Source: Bryobacterales bacterium
Lineage (GTDB): Bacteria; Acidobacteriota; Terriglobia; Bryobacterales; Bryobacteraceae
Reading direction: 5' to 3'
DNA length: 51,955 nt
Assembly: GCA_020847045.1 (NCBI GenBank)
Contig: JADLCT010000064.1
Coordinates: 1-51,955, forward strand
Of the stretch, positions 24,538 to 33,788 are shown piece after piece (position 1 is the stretch's first letter; the number at the start of each line of letters is the position of its first letter). Below the pieces are notes generated by a model. That model was not told the DNA's origin, made no database searches, and was given only the letters and a program-made list of their open reading frames with translations. The translations under genes were made by a program, and so were the position numbers.

Positions 24538-24986
24538 CGGAAGCCGCATGCTATATTGGCAAGTCGGCCGGTATGGAGCGGGCGTCCAAGATTCTCGGCA
24601 GTACGCGATTGGGGCGAAAGGTGTGCTCGCAGGAGCAACTGGCGCACGCGGTTTGGCGCGCGGCGGTGGGCAAGCGCCTGGCGGCGCACACGCACCCTTC
24701 CTGGTTAATGGGGAAGACATTGACGGTGGAGGTGGCCGACGACGTATGGGCGGCGCAGTTGGAGCCGCTGCTGGCGCAGATTGTGCGGAAGATGGCGTCG
24801 GTTGTGGGCTGGGCGATGGTGGAGTCGGTGAAGTTGGCCGTGGTGCCGCACAGGCGTGGCATGGCGGTGGAAACCAAGGCGGGCGCCCGGCGGCGGCTGG
24901 CTTCCGGCGAAGCGCCGGAACATGTGGAAGATCCGGTGCTGGCGCGGATCTATGAGCGTTCGCGGCGGCGGGAATCGGCGGGCTGA
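24534..24986 (+). CDS. dciA: DciA-family (DUF721) helicase-associated protein
   Basis: A 150-residue protein with the DUF721 core: a helix-rich N-terminus, then LAHAVWRAAVGKRLAAHTHPSWLMGKTLTVEVADDVWAAQL split over residues 38-78, the recognisable KH-like segment of DciA. DciA is the ancestral loader or operator of the replicative helicase DnaB in bacteria lacking DnaC/DnaI. The C-terminal half is basic and probably disordered. The start at 24534 overlaps the methyltransferase stop (ATGA). The longer frame from 24486 would add only antisense-like residues. It precedes gatC by 54 bases. Confidence 0.82.
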   Translation: MTEAACYIGKSAGMERASKILGSTRLGRKVCSQEQLAHAVWRAAVGKRLAAHTHPSWLMGKTLTVEVADDVWAAQLEPLLAQIVRKMASVVGWAMVESVKLAVVPHRRGMAVETKAGARRRLASGEAPEHVEDPVLARIYERSRRRESAG

Positions 24987-25040
24987 CGCTTCGCACCGCT
25001 GCGGGAGCCGGGCGGCGCGTGTCAAAGTAGAGAGAGTCCC

Positions 25041-25340
25041 ATGAAAATCACGGAAGAGCAGGTCCGCTATGTGGCCGATCTTGCGAACTTGCGTTTGACG
25101 CCGGAAGAGGTGTCGCGCATGGCGCGGGATATGGAGAGCATCCTGGGCCATATCGACAAGCTGAACGAGTTGGATACGGAAGGCGTGCCGGCCATGGCGC
25201 AGGTGCTGTTTGAAGCTGGTGAGACAGCCACGCTGCGCGCCGATGCGGAGCGTCCCACGCTGCCGAACGAGGCGGCGCTGGCCAACGCGCCGCAGTCCGG
25301 CGGGGGTTTCTTCAAAGTGCCCAAGGTGATCGAGCGGTAG
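25041..25340 (+). CDS. gatC: Asp-tRNA(Asn)/Glu-tRNA(Gln) amidotransferase subunit C
   Basis: A 99-residue GatC, the small subunit that wraps around GatA in the GatCAB amidotransferase, which converts mischarged Glu-tRNA(Gln) or Asp-tRNA(Asn). The pattern ITEEQVRYVADLANLRLTPEE, then MESILGHIDKLNELDTEGV, then a proline-poor tail ending GGGFFKVPKVIER is typical. The start at 25041 follows AGAGAGAG. gatA begins 22 bases after its stop. gatB is not in the window, so the complex is completed from another locus, a common arrangement. Confidence 0.95.
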   Translation: MKITEEQVRYVADLANLRLTPEEVSRMARDMESILGHIDKLNELDTEGVPAMAQVLFEAGETATLRADAERPTLPNEAALANAPQSGGGFFKVPKVIER

Positions 25341-25362
25341 GAAGGGCGGACAAGCGGACCTC

Positions 25363-26808
25363 ATGGACATTGCGAAGCTGACAATCGACGGGATCAGGAG
25401 CGGGCTGAAGGCCAAGGCATTTTCTGCGCGCGAGTTGTGTGACGCGGCGCTGGCCTTCGCCGAAGCCGAAAATCCCAAGACGAACGCCTACCTGCTGCTG
25501 AGCGGCGAGCGGGCGCGGGCGGCGGCCGCGGTGGTGGACGCCAAACTGGCGCGCGGCGAGGAGGCCGGACCGCTGGCCGGTGTGCCGGTGGCGGTGAAAG
25601 ACGTGATCGTCACCAAGGATGTGCGGACCACATGCGGCTCGCGCCTGCTGGAGAATTTCGCGCCGCCCTACGATGCGACGGCCGTGGAGCGCCTGGAAGC
25701 GGCCGGCGGCGTGGTGATCGGCAAGGCCAACTGCGACGAGTTCGCCATGGGCTCCTCGAATGAGAACTCGGCGTTCGGGCCGGTGCGGAATCCGGTGGAT
25801 CTCGAACGGGTGCCCGGCGGTTCTTCGGGCGGCTCGGCCGCCGTGGTGGCGCAAGGCACGGCTGTTGTGTCACTCGGGTCGGATACGGGAGGCTCCATCC
25901 GCCAGCCCGCGAGCTTTTGCGGCGTAGTGGGTGTAACGCCAACCTATGGCCGCGTGTCACGTTATGGACTGGTGGCGTTTGCCAGTTCCCTGGACCACAT
26001 CGGGCCGTTCGGACGCAACGTGCGCGATACGGCGGCGCTGTTGGAAGTGATCGCCGGGCGCGATGAGATGGACGCCACGAGCGCGTTCGCTCCCGTTCCG
26101 CGCTATGCCCAGGCAATGACGGGCGACGTGCGGGGCATGAAAATCGGCCTCCCCAAGGAGTATTTCACCGGGCTGGCCAGTGAAACCGGCGACCTCATCC
26201 TGAAGGGAGTGGAAGCCCTGAAGAAGCTGGGCTGCGAGGTGAAGGAAGTGAGTTTGCCCGCGACCGAATGGGCCATTTCCTGCTACTACATCATCTGCAC
26301 GGCCGAGGCGAGTTCCAATCTGGCGCGCTACGACGGCGTGAAGTACACCAATAGGAGCGCCGATTCGGCCACGCTGGCCGCCATGTACCGGAACACGCGC
26401 GGCGATGGATTCGGCGCGGAATGCAAGCGGCGGATCATGCTGGGGACGTACGTGCTGAGCCACGGCTATTACGACGCGTACTATCTGAAGGCGCAACGAG
26501 TCCGAACGCTGATTTCGCGTGATTTTCAGAACGCATTTGGCGAAGTGGACGCGCTGGTGACGCCGGTGTCGCCCTTCCCCGCTTTCAAGCTGGGCGAGAA
26601 ACTGGACGATCCGCTGGCCATGTATCTGTCCGACATCTACACGATCACGGGCGATCTGGCGGGTATTCCCTGCATGAGCGTACCCTGCGGTGAGACGGCC
26701 GCGGGACTGCCCGTAGGAATGCAGATTCTAACCAACCACTTTCAAGAGGCCGCCATGTTCCGGCTGGCCGAGGCTTTTGAACGCAACGGTGGCGTGAACG
26801 CCGCCTGA
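25363..26808 (+). CDS. gatA: Asp-tRNA(Asn)/Glu-tRNA(Gln) amidotransferase subunit A
   Basis: A 481-residue GatA. The catalytic residues fall at K79 (AVKD), S154 (PGGSSGGS) and S178 (GSDTGGSIR), the same numbering as in characterised GatA enzymes. Full length, the ANCDEFAMGSSNENSAFGPV segment and the YYIICTAEASSNLARYDGV segment are diagnostic of GatA rather than of general amidases. It releases ammonia from glutamine for transfer to the tRNA in GatB. It is directly downstream of gatC. The other amidase-signature gene in the window (3326-4702) lacks these GatA-specific segments. Confidence 0.96.
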   Translation: MDIAKLTIDGIRSGLKAKAFSARELCDAALAFAEAENPKTNAYLLLSGERARAAAAVVDAKLARGEEAGPLAGVPVAVKDVIVTKDVRTTCGSRLLENFAPPYDATAVERLEAAGGVVIGKANCDEFAMGSSNENSAFGPVRNPVDLERVPGGSSGGSAAVVAQGTAVVSLGSDTGGSIRQPASFCGVVGVTPTYGRVSRYGLVAFASSLDHIGPFGRNVRDTAALLEVIAGRDEMDATSAFAPVPRYAQAMTGDVRGMKIGLPKEYFTGLASETGDLILKGVEALKKLGCEVKEVSLPATEWAISCYYIICTAEASSNLARYDGVKYTNRSADSATLAAMYRNTRGDGFGAECKRRIMLGTYVLSHGYYDAYYLKAQRVRTLISRDFQNAFGEVDALVTPVSPFPAFKLGEKLDDPLAMYLSDIYTITGDLAGIPCMSVPCGETAAGLPVGMQILTNHFQEAAMFRLAEAFERNGGVNAA

Positions 26809-26880
26809 GCGCGAATCCGGCGGACCATCCGCCGCATCAAATCATTTGGGCCGACTGAGGCCGCAGAAGGAGAACTGGGA

Positions 26881-27492
26881 ATGCCATTCGAACTACCTGC
26901 CTTGCCGTATGCTCACGACGCGCTGGAGCCGCACATCGACAAGCTGACCATGGAGATTCACCATGGAAAGCACCACAACGCCTATGTGACGAACCTGAAC
27001 AAGGCGTTGGAATCAGCGCCGGAGTTGAACGGCAAGACGTTGGAGGAACTGCTGGCGAACAACCTGTCGGCGGTGCCGGAAGCAATCCGGACGGCGGTGA
27101 GGAACAACGGCGGAGGCCATTACAACCACTCGCTGTTCTGGAAGATTATGGGTCCCAAAGGCGGCGGGGCGCCGGTGGGCGAGTTGGCCACGGCAATTAC
27201 CGGCGCCTTCGGCGGCTTCGACGCGTTCAAGGAAAAGTTCGGCGCGGCGGCTGCAACCCGCTTTGGCTCGGGATGGGCGTGGCTGGTTTGGAACGGAAAG
27301 GCTGTGGAGATCTCCTCGTCGCCGAACCAGGACAACCCGGTGATGGACGGCAAATATCCCATCATTGGTCTGGATGTTTGGGAACATGCCTACTACCTGA
27401 AGTATCAGAACCGCCGGCCGGATTACGTCGGCGCCTGGTGGAATGTGGTGGACTGGGCGGCCGCCGAACAGCGGTTCAAAGCGAAGAAGTAA
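26881..27492 (+). CDS. sodA: Superoxide dismutase, Mn-type
   Basis: A 203-residue iron/manganese-family superoxide dismutase. Metal ligands are H27 (EIHHGKHH), H83 (HYNHSLFW), D165 and H169 ([10 protein letters not shown]). The Gly-rich GGGH before the second ligand and the Gln in NQDNP are the residues that usually mark manganese rather than iron enzymes, although cambialistic use cannot be excluded. There is no signal peptide, so it is cytoplasmic. AGGAGAA just before the ATG at 26881 is a good ribosome binding site. A strong intrinsic terminator follows at 27523-27558. Confidence 0.95.
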   Translation: MPFELPALPYAHDALEPHIDKLTMEIHHGKHHNAYVTNLNKALESAPELNGKTLEELLANNLSAVPEAIRTAVRNNGGGHYNHSLFWKIMGPKGGGAPVGELATAITGAFGGFDAFKEKFGAAAATRFGSGWAWLVWNGKAVEISSSPNQDNPVMDGKYPIIGLDVWEHAYYLKYQNRRPDYVGAWWNVVDWAAAEQRFKAKK

Positions 27493-27522
27493 CCGCCTCT
27501 TTCACGCGAGTGGTTCGAACGG

Positions 27523-27558
27523 GCCGGAGGCCGCGCATAGCCGCGGTTTCCGGCTTTT
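27523..27558 (+). terminator. Rho-independent terminator after sodA
   Basis: A 13-bp stem (27523-27535 with 27542-27554, including two G-T pairs) with a 6-base loop is followed by TTTT. It lies 31 bases after the sodA stop and separates that transcript from the enolase-superfamily operon. Confidence 0.88.
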
Positions 27559-27626
27559 GCATGAGTGCCCGGGATGAAATGGCCGCTCGCCATGATAGCC
27601 TGGACCGCGGACGGGAGGGCAAGGCG

Positions 27627-28892
<1,266 letters not shown>

Positions 28893-28904
28893 GAGGTGCG
28901 GGAT

Positions 28905-29375
28905 ATGGATGCGGAGGCGCTGTTGCTGCGTTCCATCGCGGTGGCGGTGGAGAATGTGCGCCGGGCGCGGGGCGGACCGTTCGGGGCCGTGGTGGCGCGG
29001 GATGGCGTGATTGTGGCCGAAGGGATGAATCTGGTGACTTCGACGCTGGACCCGACGGCGCATGCCGAGGTGGTGGCGCTGCGCAGGGCGTGCCAGGCGG
29101 TGGGGCGTTTCGATCTGCGGGGCTGTGAGATCTTCGCCAGTTGCGAACCGTGTCCCATGTGCCTGGCGGCATGTTATTGGGCCCGCGTGGACCGCATCTG
29201 GTTTGCGGCGGCCAAGCACGACGCCGCGGCCGCTGGTTTTGACGATTCGTTCCTCTATGAAGAGATTCCAAGAGCGATTGAAGAGCGGCGGCTTCCCACC
29301 ACCCGCATGTTGGAGACGGAAGGCCTGGCGCCGTTCCGTGAGTGGGCGGCGTCGGCGCGGCGGGTGGAGTACTGA
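28905..29375 (+). CDS. guaD: Guanine deaminase-like nucleoside/base deaminase
   Basis: A 156-residue zinc-dependent deaminase of the cytidine deaminase fold. Zinc and proton-shuttle residues are H53-A-E55 and C83-P-M-C86 (EPCPMC). The GFDDSFLYEEI segment near 111-121 and the FREWA tail are typical of bacterial guanine deaminases rather than of tRNA-adenosine deaminase TadA. It would convert guanine to xanthine. The start at 28905 is set by AGGAGG at 28891-28896, which overlaps the enolase stop. An in-frame GTG at 28896 lies inside that site and is rejected. The potA-like gene follows after 2 bases. Confidence 0.82.
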   Translation: MDAEALLLRSIAVAVENVRRARGGPFGAVVARDGVIVAEGMNLVTSTLDPTAHAEVVALRRACQAVGRFDLRGCEIFASCEPCPMCLAACYWARVDRIWFAAAKHDAAAAGFDDSFLYEEIPRAIEERRLPTTRMLETEGLAPFREWAASARRVEY

Positions 29376-29377
29376 GC

Positions 29378-30340
29378 GTGGCCGCCGTATTGGAGGTGGA
29401 GGGGGCCGTTAAGGGATTCCCCGGACATCGGGCCGTGGATGGTGTGACCTTCTCCGTGGAGCCCGGGCAGTTGTTCGCGCTCGTTGGGCCGTCGGGGTGC
29501 GGGAAGACAACCACGCTGCGGATGATCGCCGGTTTTGAAACGCCGGACGAAGGGGAGATCCGTCTGCGTGGCGAGCCCATTACGCGGCTTCCTCCCTATG
29601 CGCGCCGCGTGAACACGGTGTTCCAGAACTACGCCCTCTTCCCGCATCTGACGGTGCGGGGGAACGTGGAGTTCGGGTTGCGGCGCGAGCGGCGGCGGAG
29701 CGGCGCGGCTCTCGACATGCGGGCGCGCGTGGACGCGGTGCTGAACATGGTGCGCATGGCGGAGAAGGCGGACCGGCGGCCAGAGCAGCTTTCAGGCGGA
29801 GAAAAGCAACGGGTGGCGCTGGCGCGCTCGCTTGTGCTCGAGCCGGATGTGCTGCTGCTGGATGAACCGCTTTCGGCGTTGGACCCGAATCTGCGCAAGC
29901 AGGTGAGAGGTGAATTGAAGGCTCTGCAGCGGCGCACGGGCGTAGCGTTCCTGATGGTGACGCATGATCAGGAAGAAGCGCTGTCGATGGCCGACCGGGT
30001 GGCGGTGATGAACGCGGGCCGTCTGGAGCAGACGGGCTCGCCGCGCGAGTTGTACGAGCGGCCGCGCACCCGCTTTGTGGCCGGATTCCTCGGCCCGGTG
30101 AACTGGGTAGACGGCGTGGGCGTACGGCCAGAGGCTGTGCGGTTGGCTGGTGAAGGAGACGGGCGCGAGGGGTTGGTGCGAAGCGCGGCCTACCTGGGCA
30201 ACCGCGTGATGGTGGAGGTGGAACTGAACGGTGGCGAGCGCGTGGTGAGCGAGGTCAGGGCCGGCGATTGCATGTGCGCGGCGGGGGATCGCGTGCGCGT
30301 TAGCTGGCGGGCCGCCGACGAGATCAGGCCGGAGTCTTAG
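29378..30340 (+). CDS. potA: ABC transporter ATPase, PotA type
   Basis: A 320-residue ATP-binding subunit. Walker A (GPSGCGKTT), Q-loop (VFQNYALFPH), signature (LSGGEKQRVALARSL), Walker B (LLLDEPLSALD) and H-loop (VTHDQEEA) are all present. They are followed by a TOBE-like regulatory domain (PEAVRLAGEGDG). This is the PotA/spermidine-putrescine branch. The probable start is the GTG at 29378, 2 bases after guaD, with GGTGGAG upstream. Longer in-frame starts lie inside guaD. The RhLaDxY-like permease and substrate-binding genes follow immediately. Confidence 0.9.
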   Translation: MAAVLEVEGAVKGFPGHRAVDGVTFSVEPGQLFALVGPSGCGKTTTLRMIAGFETPDEGEIRLRGEPITRLPPYARRVNTVFQNYALFPHLTVRGNVEFGLRRERRRSGAALDMRARVDAVLNMVRMAEKADRRPEQLSGGEKQRVALARSLVLEPDVLLLDEPLSALDPNLRKQVRGELKALQRRTGVAFLMVTHDQEEALSMADRVAVMNAGRLEQTGSPRELYERPRTRFVAGFLGPVNWVDGVGVRPEAVRLAGEGDGREGLVRSAAYLGNRVMVEVELNGGERVVSEVRAGDCMCAAGDRVRVSWRAADEIRPES

Positions 30341-31171
30341 ATGGTTATGCGCAAGTGGTTTCTGCTGCCGGCGCGCGCGGTGATGGCGGCGCTGTTCGTA
30401 GCGCCGATGGCGATTGTGGCGGCGTATAGTCTCCTCACGCGCGGCGCGTACGGCGGACAGGGTGCGCCGTGGACCTTGGAGAATTATGCCCGGCTGTTGG
30501 ACCCGTTGTATGCCGGAATCGCCGTGAAGTCGTTCTGGATTGCGGGCGTGTCGACGGCGGTGTGTCTGGCGATGGGGTTTCCGCTGGCTCTGTTCATCGC
30601 CCGGGCGCGCAGCCGGAAAGCGCTGTGGCTCGGTTTGGTGACGCTGCCGTTTTGGACCAGTTTCCTGGTGCGGACCTATGCCTGGATGTTCTTGCTCCGT
30701 GACACGGGCCTGGTGAATACGCTGCTGCTGGGGCTGGGCGTGATTCGCGAACCATTGCCGCTGCTGTACAACGACAGCGCGGTCGTGTTGGGGCTGGTCT
30801 ACGGATACCTGCCGTTCATGGTGCTTCCCGTCTACGCGGTGCTGGAGAAGATGGATGGCGCGCTGCTGGAGGCGGCCGGTGATCTGGGCGCGCGCCCCTG
30901 GGAGGTGGTGTGGCGTGTGGTGCTGCCTCTGGCCAAGCCTGGGTTGGCCGCTGGAGGTGTTCTGGTGTTCATACCCTGTCTGGGCGCCTACCTCACGCCG
31001 GACCTGATGGGCGGAGGGAAGAGCATCCTCATCGGCAACGTGATTCAGAATCAGTTCACGACGGCGCGTGACTGGCCGTTCGGAGCGGCGCTCTCCGTTG
31101 TCCTGATGGCGATGGTGATGGCGCTCGCGTGGGTGGCCCGGCGGCGCGGCGGGGAAGGCGGGCTGCCATGA
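30341..31171 (+). CDS. potB: ABC transporter permease, PotB type
   Basis: A 276-residue inner-membrane permease with six or so transmembrane segments. The cytoplasmic coupling motif around EAAGDLGARPWEVVWRVVLPLAKPG (split across residues 180-205) is the EAA loop of binding-protein-dependent permeases, and the IRxPLPLLYN-like region is typical of PotB. It starts at the ATG immediately after the potA stop; the ATG at 30347 is an alternative. The stop overlaps potC by 4 bases. It should pair with PotC to form the channel of a polyamine-type importer. Confidence 0.88.
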   Translation: MVMRKWFLLPARAVMAALFVAPMAIVAAYSLLTRGAYGGQGAPWTLENYARLLDPLYAGIAVKSFWIAGVSTAVCLAMGFPLALFIARARSRKALWLGLVTLPFWTSFLVRTYAWMFLLRDTGLVNTLLLGLGVIREPLPLLYNDSAVVLGLVYGYLPFMVLPVYAVLEKMDGALLEAAGDLGARPWEVVWRVVLPLAKPGLAAGGVLVFIPCLGAYLTPDLMGGGKSILIGNVIQNQFTTARDWPFGAALSVVLMAMVMALAWVARRRGGEGGLP

Positions 31172-31926
31172 GACGCGGTCTGGCCGTGTACGCGGCGCTG
31201 GCCTACCTGTTCCTCCACGCCCCGCTGTTGATTCTGGCGGCGTTCAGTTTCAACACCTCCAAGTACACGGTGTGGGAGGGCGCATCGCTGGTCTGGTATA
31301 GGGCGTTGTGGGAAGATGGGCGGCTGCTCGAAGCGGCCTGGAACAGCGTACTCATCGGCTGCGCGGCGACGGTGTTGGCCACGGCGATGGGAACGCTGGC
31401 GGCCTACGCGATGTGGAAGCGCGGAGCGCGCTGGCTGGAAGGCGCGTTCTTCCTGTCGCTGGTCACGCCGGAGGTTGTCATGGGCGTGGCGTTGCTGGCG
31501 TTCTATCAGTGGGTATTTCATTTCCTGGACGTACGGCTGGGAATGCACACCGTGATCGCGGCGCATGTGATGTTCTCGCTTGCCTATGTCGTGGTGGTGG
31601 TAATGGCCCGGTTGCGGACGATGGACCGCTCCCTGGAGGAGGCGGCGCTCGATCTGGGCGCAACCGAAGCCGAAACCTTCTGGCGCGTCACGCTGCCCCG
31701 GATGGCGCCGGCCATCGGGACCGCGGCGCTGCTGGTGTTCGCCATCAGCTTCGACGACTATGTGATCACCAGCCTGGTTGCCGGCGTGGATAGCGAGACC
31801 TTGCCGATGCTGATCTACACGATGGCGCGGCGCGGCGTCTCCCCGGCCGTGAATGCGATTTCGACCATCATCACCGTGGCGGTGGGCGTGATGATCCTGA
31901 TGGCCGAGCGCTGGAGGCGCGCGTGA
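31168..31926 (+). CDS. potC: ABC transporter permease, PotC type
   Basis: A 252-residue permease with about six membrane segments. The EAA loop EEAALDLGATEAETFWRVTLPRM is intact, and the SFDDYVITSLVAG segment near 195-207 is a strong PotC hallmark. The N-terminus LILAAFSFNTSKYTVWEG also matches the family. The start at 31168 overlaps the potB stop (ATGA). The longer frame from 31129 would overlap potB by about 40 bases and is not preferred. It overlaps potD with GTGA. Confidence 0.9.
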   Translation: MRRGLAVYAALAYLFLHAPLLILAAFSFNTSKYTVWEGASLVWYRALWEDGRLLEAAWNSVLIGCAATVLATAMGTLAAYAMWKRGARWLEGAFFLSLVTPEVVMGVALLAFYQWVFHFLDVRLGMHTVIAAHVMFSLAYVVVVVMARLRTMDRSLEEAALDLGATEAETFWRVTLPRMAPAIGTAALLVFAISFDDYVITSLVAGVDSETLPMLIYTMARRGVSPAVNAISTIITVAVGVMILMAERWRRA

Positions 31927-32939
31927 AGCGGCGCGACCTTTTCTTCATGGGGCTGGCGGGCGCCGCCGGTTGCCGCCGGGCGGCGCGCCGGCTGTACGTC
32001 TACAACTGGAGCGAATATGTCGCCCCGGAGACTGTGCCTGGCTTCGAGCGCGAATTCGGCGTTGAGGTGCGCTACGCCGAGTACGAGTCGAACGAGGAGA
32101 TGCTGGCCAAGGTGTTCACCGGGAACTCGGGATGGGATGTGGTGTTCCCATCGAATTACTTCATTCCGCCGCTGGTGGAAAATGGGCTGCTGGCGCCGCT
32201 GGACCACGCGCGGCTTCCGGAGCTTGCCCATCTGGGGCTGGATTCGACGCCCTGGGACGGCGAGCTGCGCCACTCGATGCCGTACATGAAGGGCGCCGCC
32301 GGAGTGCTCTACAACCCTCGCCAGATGGACGTGCCGGAGTCATGGGCGGCGCTGTGGCAGTCGCGCGTCAAAGGGCGGATTACGATGTTGGACGATCCGG
32401 CGGACACACTGGGCGCGGCGTTGAAAAAATCGGGGCTGCCGCTGAACGCGACGAGGGAGGAAGACCTTGCGCGGGCGCGGGATGAGCTGATCCGGCAGAA
32501 GCCGCTGGTGCGGGCGTATTTGAACGCGGAGGCGCGGGATCAGGTGATGGCGGGCGATCTGGCGGCGGCGCACCTTTGGACGACAACGGCGATGCAGGCG
32601 ATGGGCGAGGCGGAGCACCTGCGGTTCGTCTATCCGCGCGAAGGCTACGCGGAGTACTGCGATTGCGGCGTGATCCTGCGGGAGAGCCGGAACGTGGAGT
32701 TGGCCCATCAGTTCCTGCGCTACCTGCTTCGTCCGGAAGTGGGCGCAAAAATCGCCGCATACTCGCGGACGGCGACGGCGAACGCCGCGGCGTGGCGGCT
32801 TCTGCCGGCCGGGTTGCGCGAGAACGCGGCGCTTTATCCGCGCGGCGAGGTGGCGGCGCGCGGTGAATATTTCGCGACACTGCCGGCGGCCGCGCAGAAA
32901 CTCCGTGACCGGATGTGGACCGAGGTGAAGGCGGCGTGA
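31923..32939 (+). CDS. potD: Periplasmic substrate-binding protein, PotD type
   Basis: A 338-residue extracytoplasmic solute-binding protein. The first strand LYVYNWSEYVAPET, then YAEYESNEEMLAKV and WDVVFPSNYF, are the expected PotD/PotF sequence blocks. The N-terminus (KRRDLFFMGLAGAAGC) looks like a short lipoprotein or Tat-like signal with C19 region as a possible lipidation site, although the lipobox is imperfect. Translation starts at a GTG overlapping the potC stop. Polyamine binding is the default family expectation. The link with guanine deaminase and an enolase-family enzyme leaves other cationic or nitrogen-rich ligands open. Confidence 0.88.
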   Translation: MKRRDLFFMGLAGAAGCRRAARRLYVYNWSEYVAPETVPGFEREFGVEVRYAEYESNEEMLAKVFTGNSGWDVVFPSNYFIPPLVENGLLAPLDHARLPELAHLGLDSTPWDGELRHSMPYMKGAAGVLYNPRQMDVPESWAALWQSRVKGRITMLDDPADTLGAALKKSGLPLNATREEDLARARDELIRQKPLVRAYLNAEARDQVMAGDLAAAHLWTTTAMQAMGEAEHLRFVYPREGYAEYCDCGVILRESRNVELAHQFLRYLLRPEVGAKIAAYSRTATANAAAWRLLPAGLRENAALYPRGEVAARGEYFATLPAAAQKLRDRMWTEVKAA

Positions 32940-32952
32940 AAAGGAGATCGGT

Positions 32953-33780
32953 ATGGCGTGCGAACCGGGCGTATTGAAGTCGGTACCGCTTTTTTCCCTG
33001 TTGGACGAGGAAGAGGCTTCGCTGCTGGCGGCGCATGTGGAGTTGAAGACGTTCGCGCCGAAGCAGCGGATCTACAAGTGCGGCGACGTTTCCGGACGGG
33101 GCTACGTGCTGCTGTCCGGGAGCGTACGGATCACCACCATCGACGAGGACCAGCAGGAGGTGACGCTCGACGAGCAGGGTGTGGGAGGCTTCTTTGGCTT
33201 TGCCTCATTGCTGGATGGCCTGCCGCACCAGACCAACGCGGTGGCGGTGGAGCCCACTTCGTGCGTGGAGATTGAACGGGCCGACATCGCCTTGCTTCTG
33301 GCCAAGAAGCCGGACGCGGGCATGGACATGCTGGCCGTTCTGGGAAAGCAGTATCACGCGGCGCAGCAGTTGGTGCGGACGCGTTCGCTGCGCAACCCCA
33401 ACGACATCATCGAAGCCGAGGCGACCTGGGGAGACCGGACCGCCGACGCCGTGGCGCGGCTGGGCGGGTCGTGGAGATTCATCAACGTCTTTCTCGTGTT
33501 CCTGTTGATCTACACGCTGATCAATAACCACTTGGGGCATGAAGCGTGGGATCCGTATCCGTTCATCCTTCTGAACCTGATTCTCTCCATGCTGGCGGCC
33601 CTGCAGGCGCCGGTGATCATGATGAGCCAGAACCGGCAGGACGCCAAGGACCGGCTGCGCAGCGAACTGGATTACGAGGTGAACCGGCGCGCCGAACTCG
33701 AAGTGCGCCAGTTGAGCGGGCGCGTCCACGTGTTGAACGAGAAGATCGACGAGTTGCAGGACCTGTTGCGGAGGCCGTAG
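32953..33780 (+). CDS. Cyclic-nucleotide-binding domain fused to DUF1003 membrane domain
   Basis: A 275-residue protein. Residues ~5-125 form a CRP/FNR-type cyclic-nucleotide-binding domain (VPLFSLLDEEEASLLAAHV, GRGYVLLSGSVRI, GGFFGFASLLDGLPHQTNAVA). Residues ~150-275 match DUF1003, with two membrane segments (FINVFLVFLLIYTLIN and ILLNLILSMLAALQAPVIMM), then SQNRQDAKDRLRSELDYEVN and a coiled-coil tail. No DNA-binding helix-turn-helix is present, so it is a membrane-bound sensor-like protein, not a transcription factor. AAGGAG 7 bases before the ATG at 32953 supports the start. It is 13 bases after potD and may be co-transcribed. DUF1003 has no settled function. Confidence 0.85.
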   Translation: MACEPGVLKSVPLFSLLDEEEASLLAAHVELKTFAPKQRIYKCGDVSGRGYVLLSGSVRITTIDEDQQEVTLDEQGVGGFFGFASLLDGLPHQTNAVAVEPTSCVEIERADIALLLAKKPDAGMDMLAVLGKQYHAAQQLVRTRSLRNPNDIIEAEATWGDRTADAVARLGGSWRFINVFLVFLLIYTLINNHLGHEAWDPYPFILLNLILSMLAALQAPVIMMSQNRQDAKDRLRSELDYEVNRRAELEVRQLSGRVHVLNEKIDELQDLLRRP

Positions 33781-33788
33781 GCACCGCT

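Noticed and set aside
27493..27626. Possible tRNA or small RNA gene after sodA
   Set aside because: The strong hairpin there is followed directly by a T-run and is fully explained as an intrinsic terminator. No cloverleaf could be drawn.
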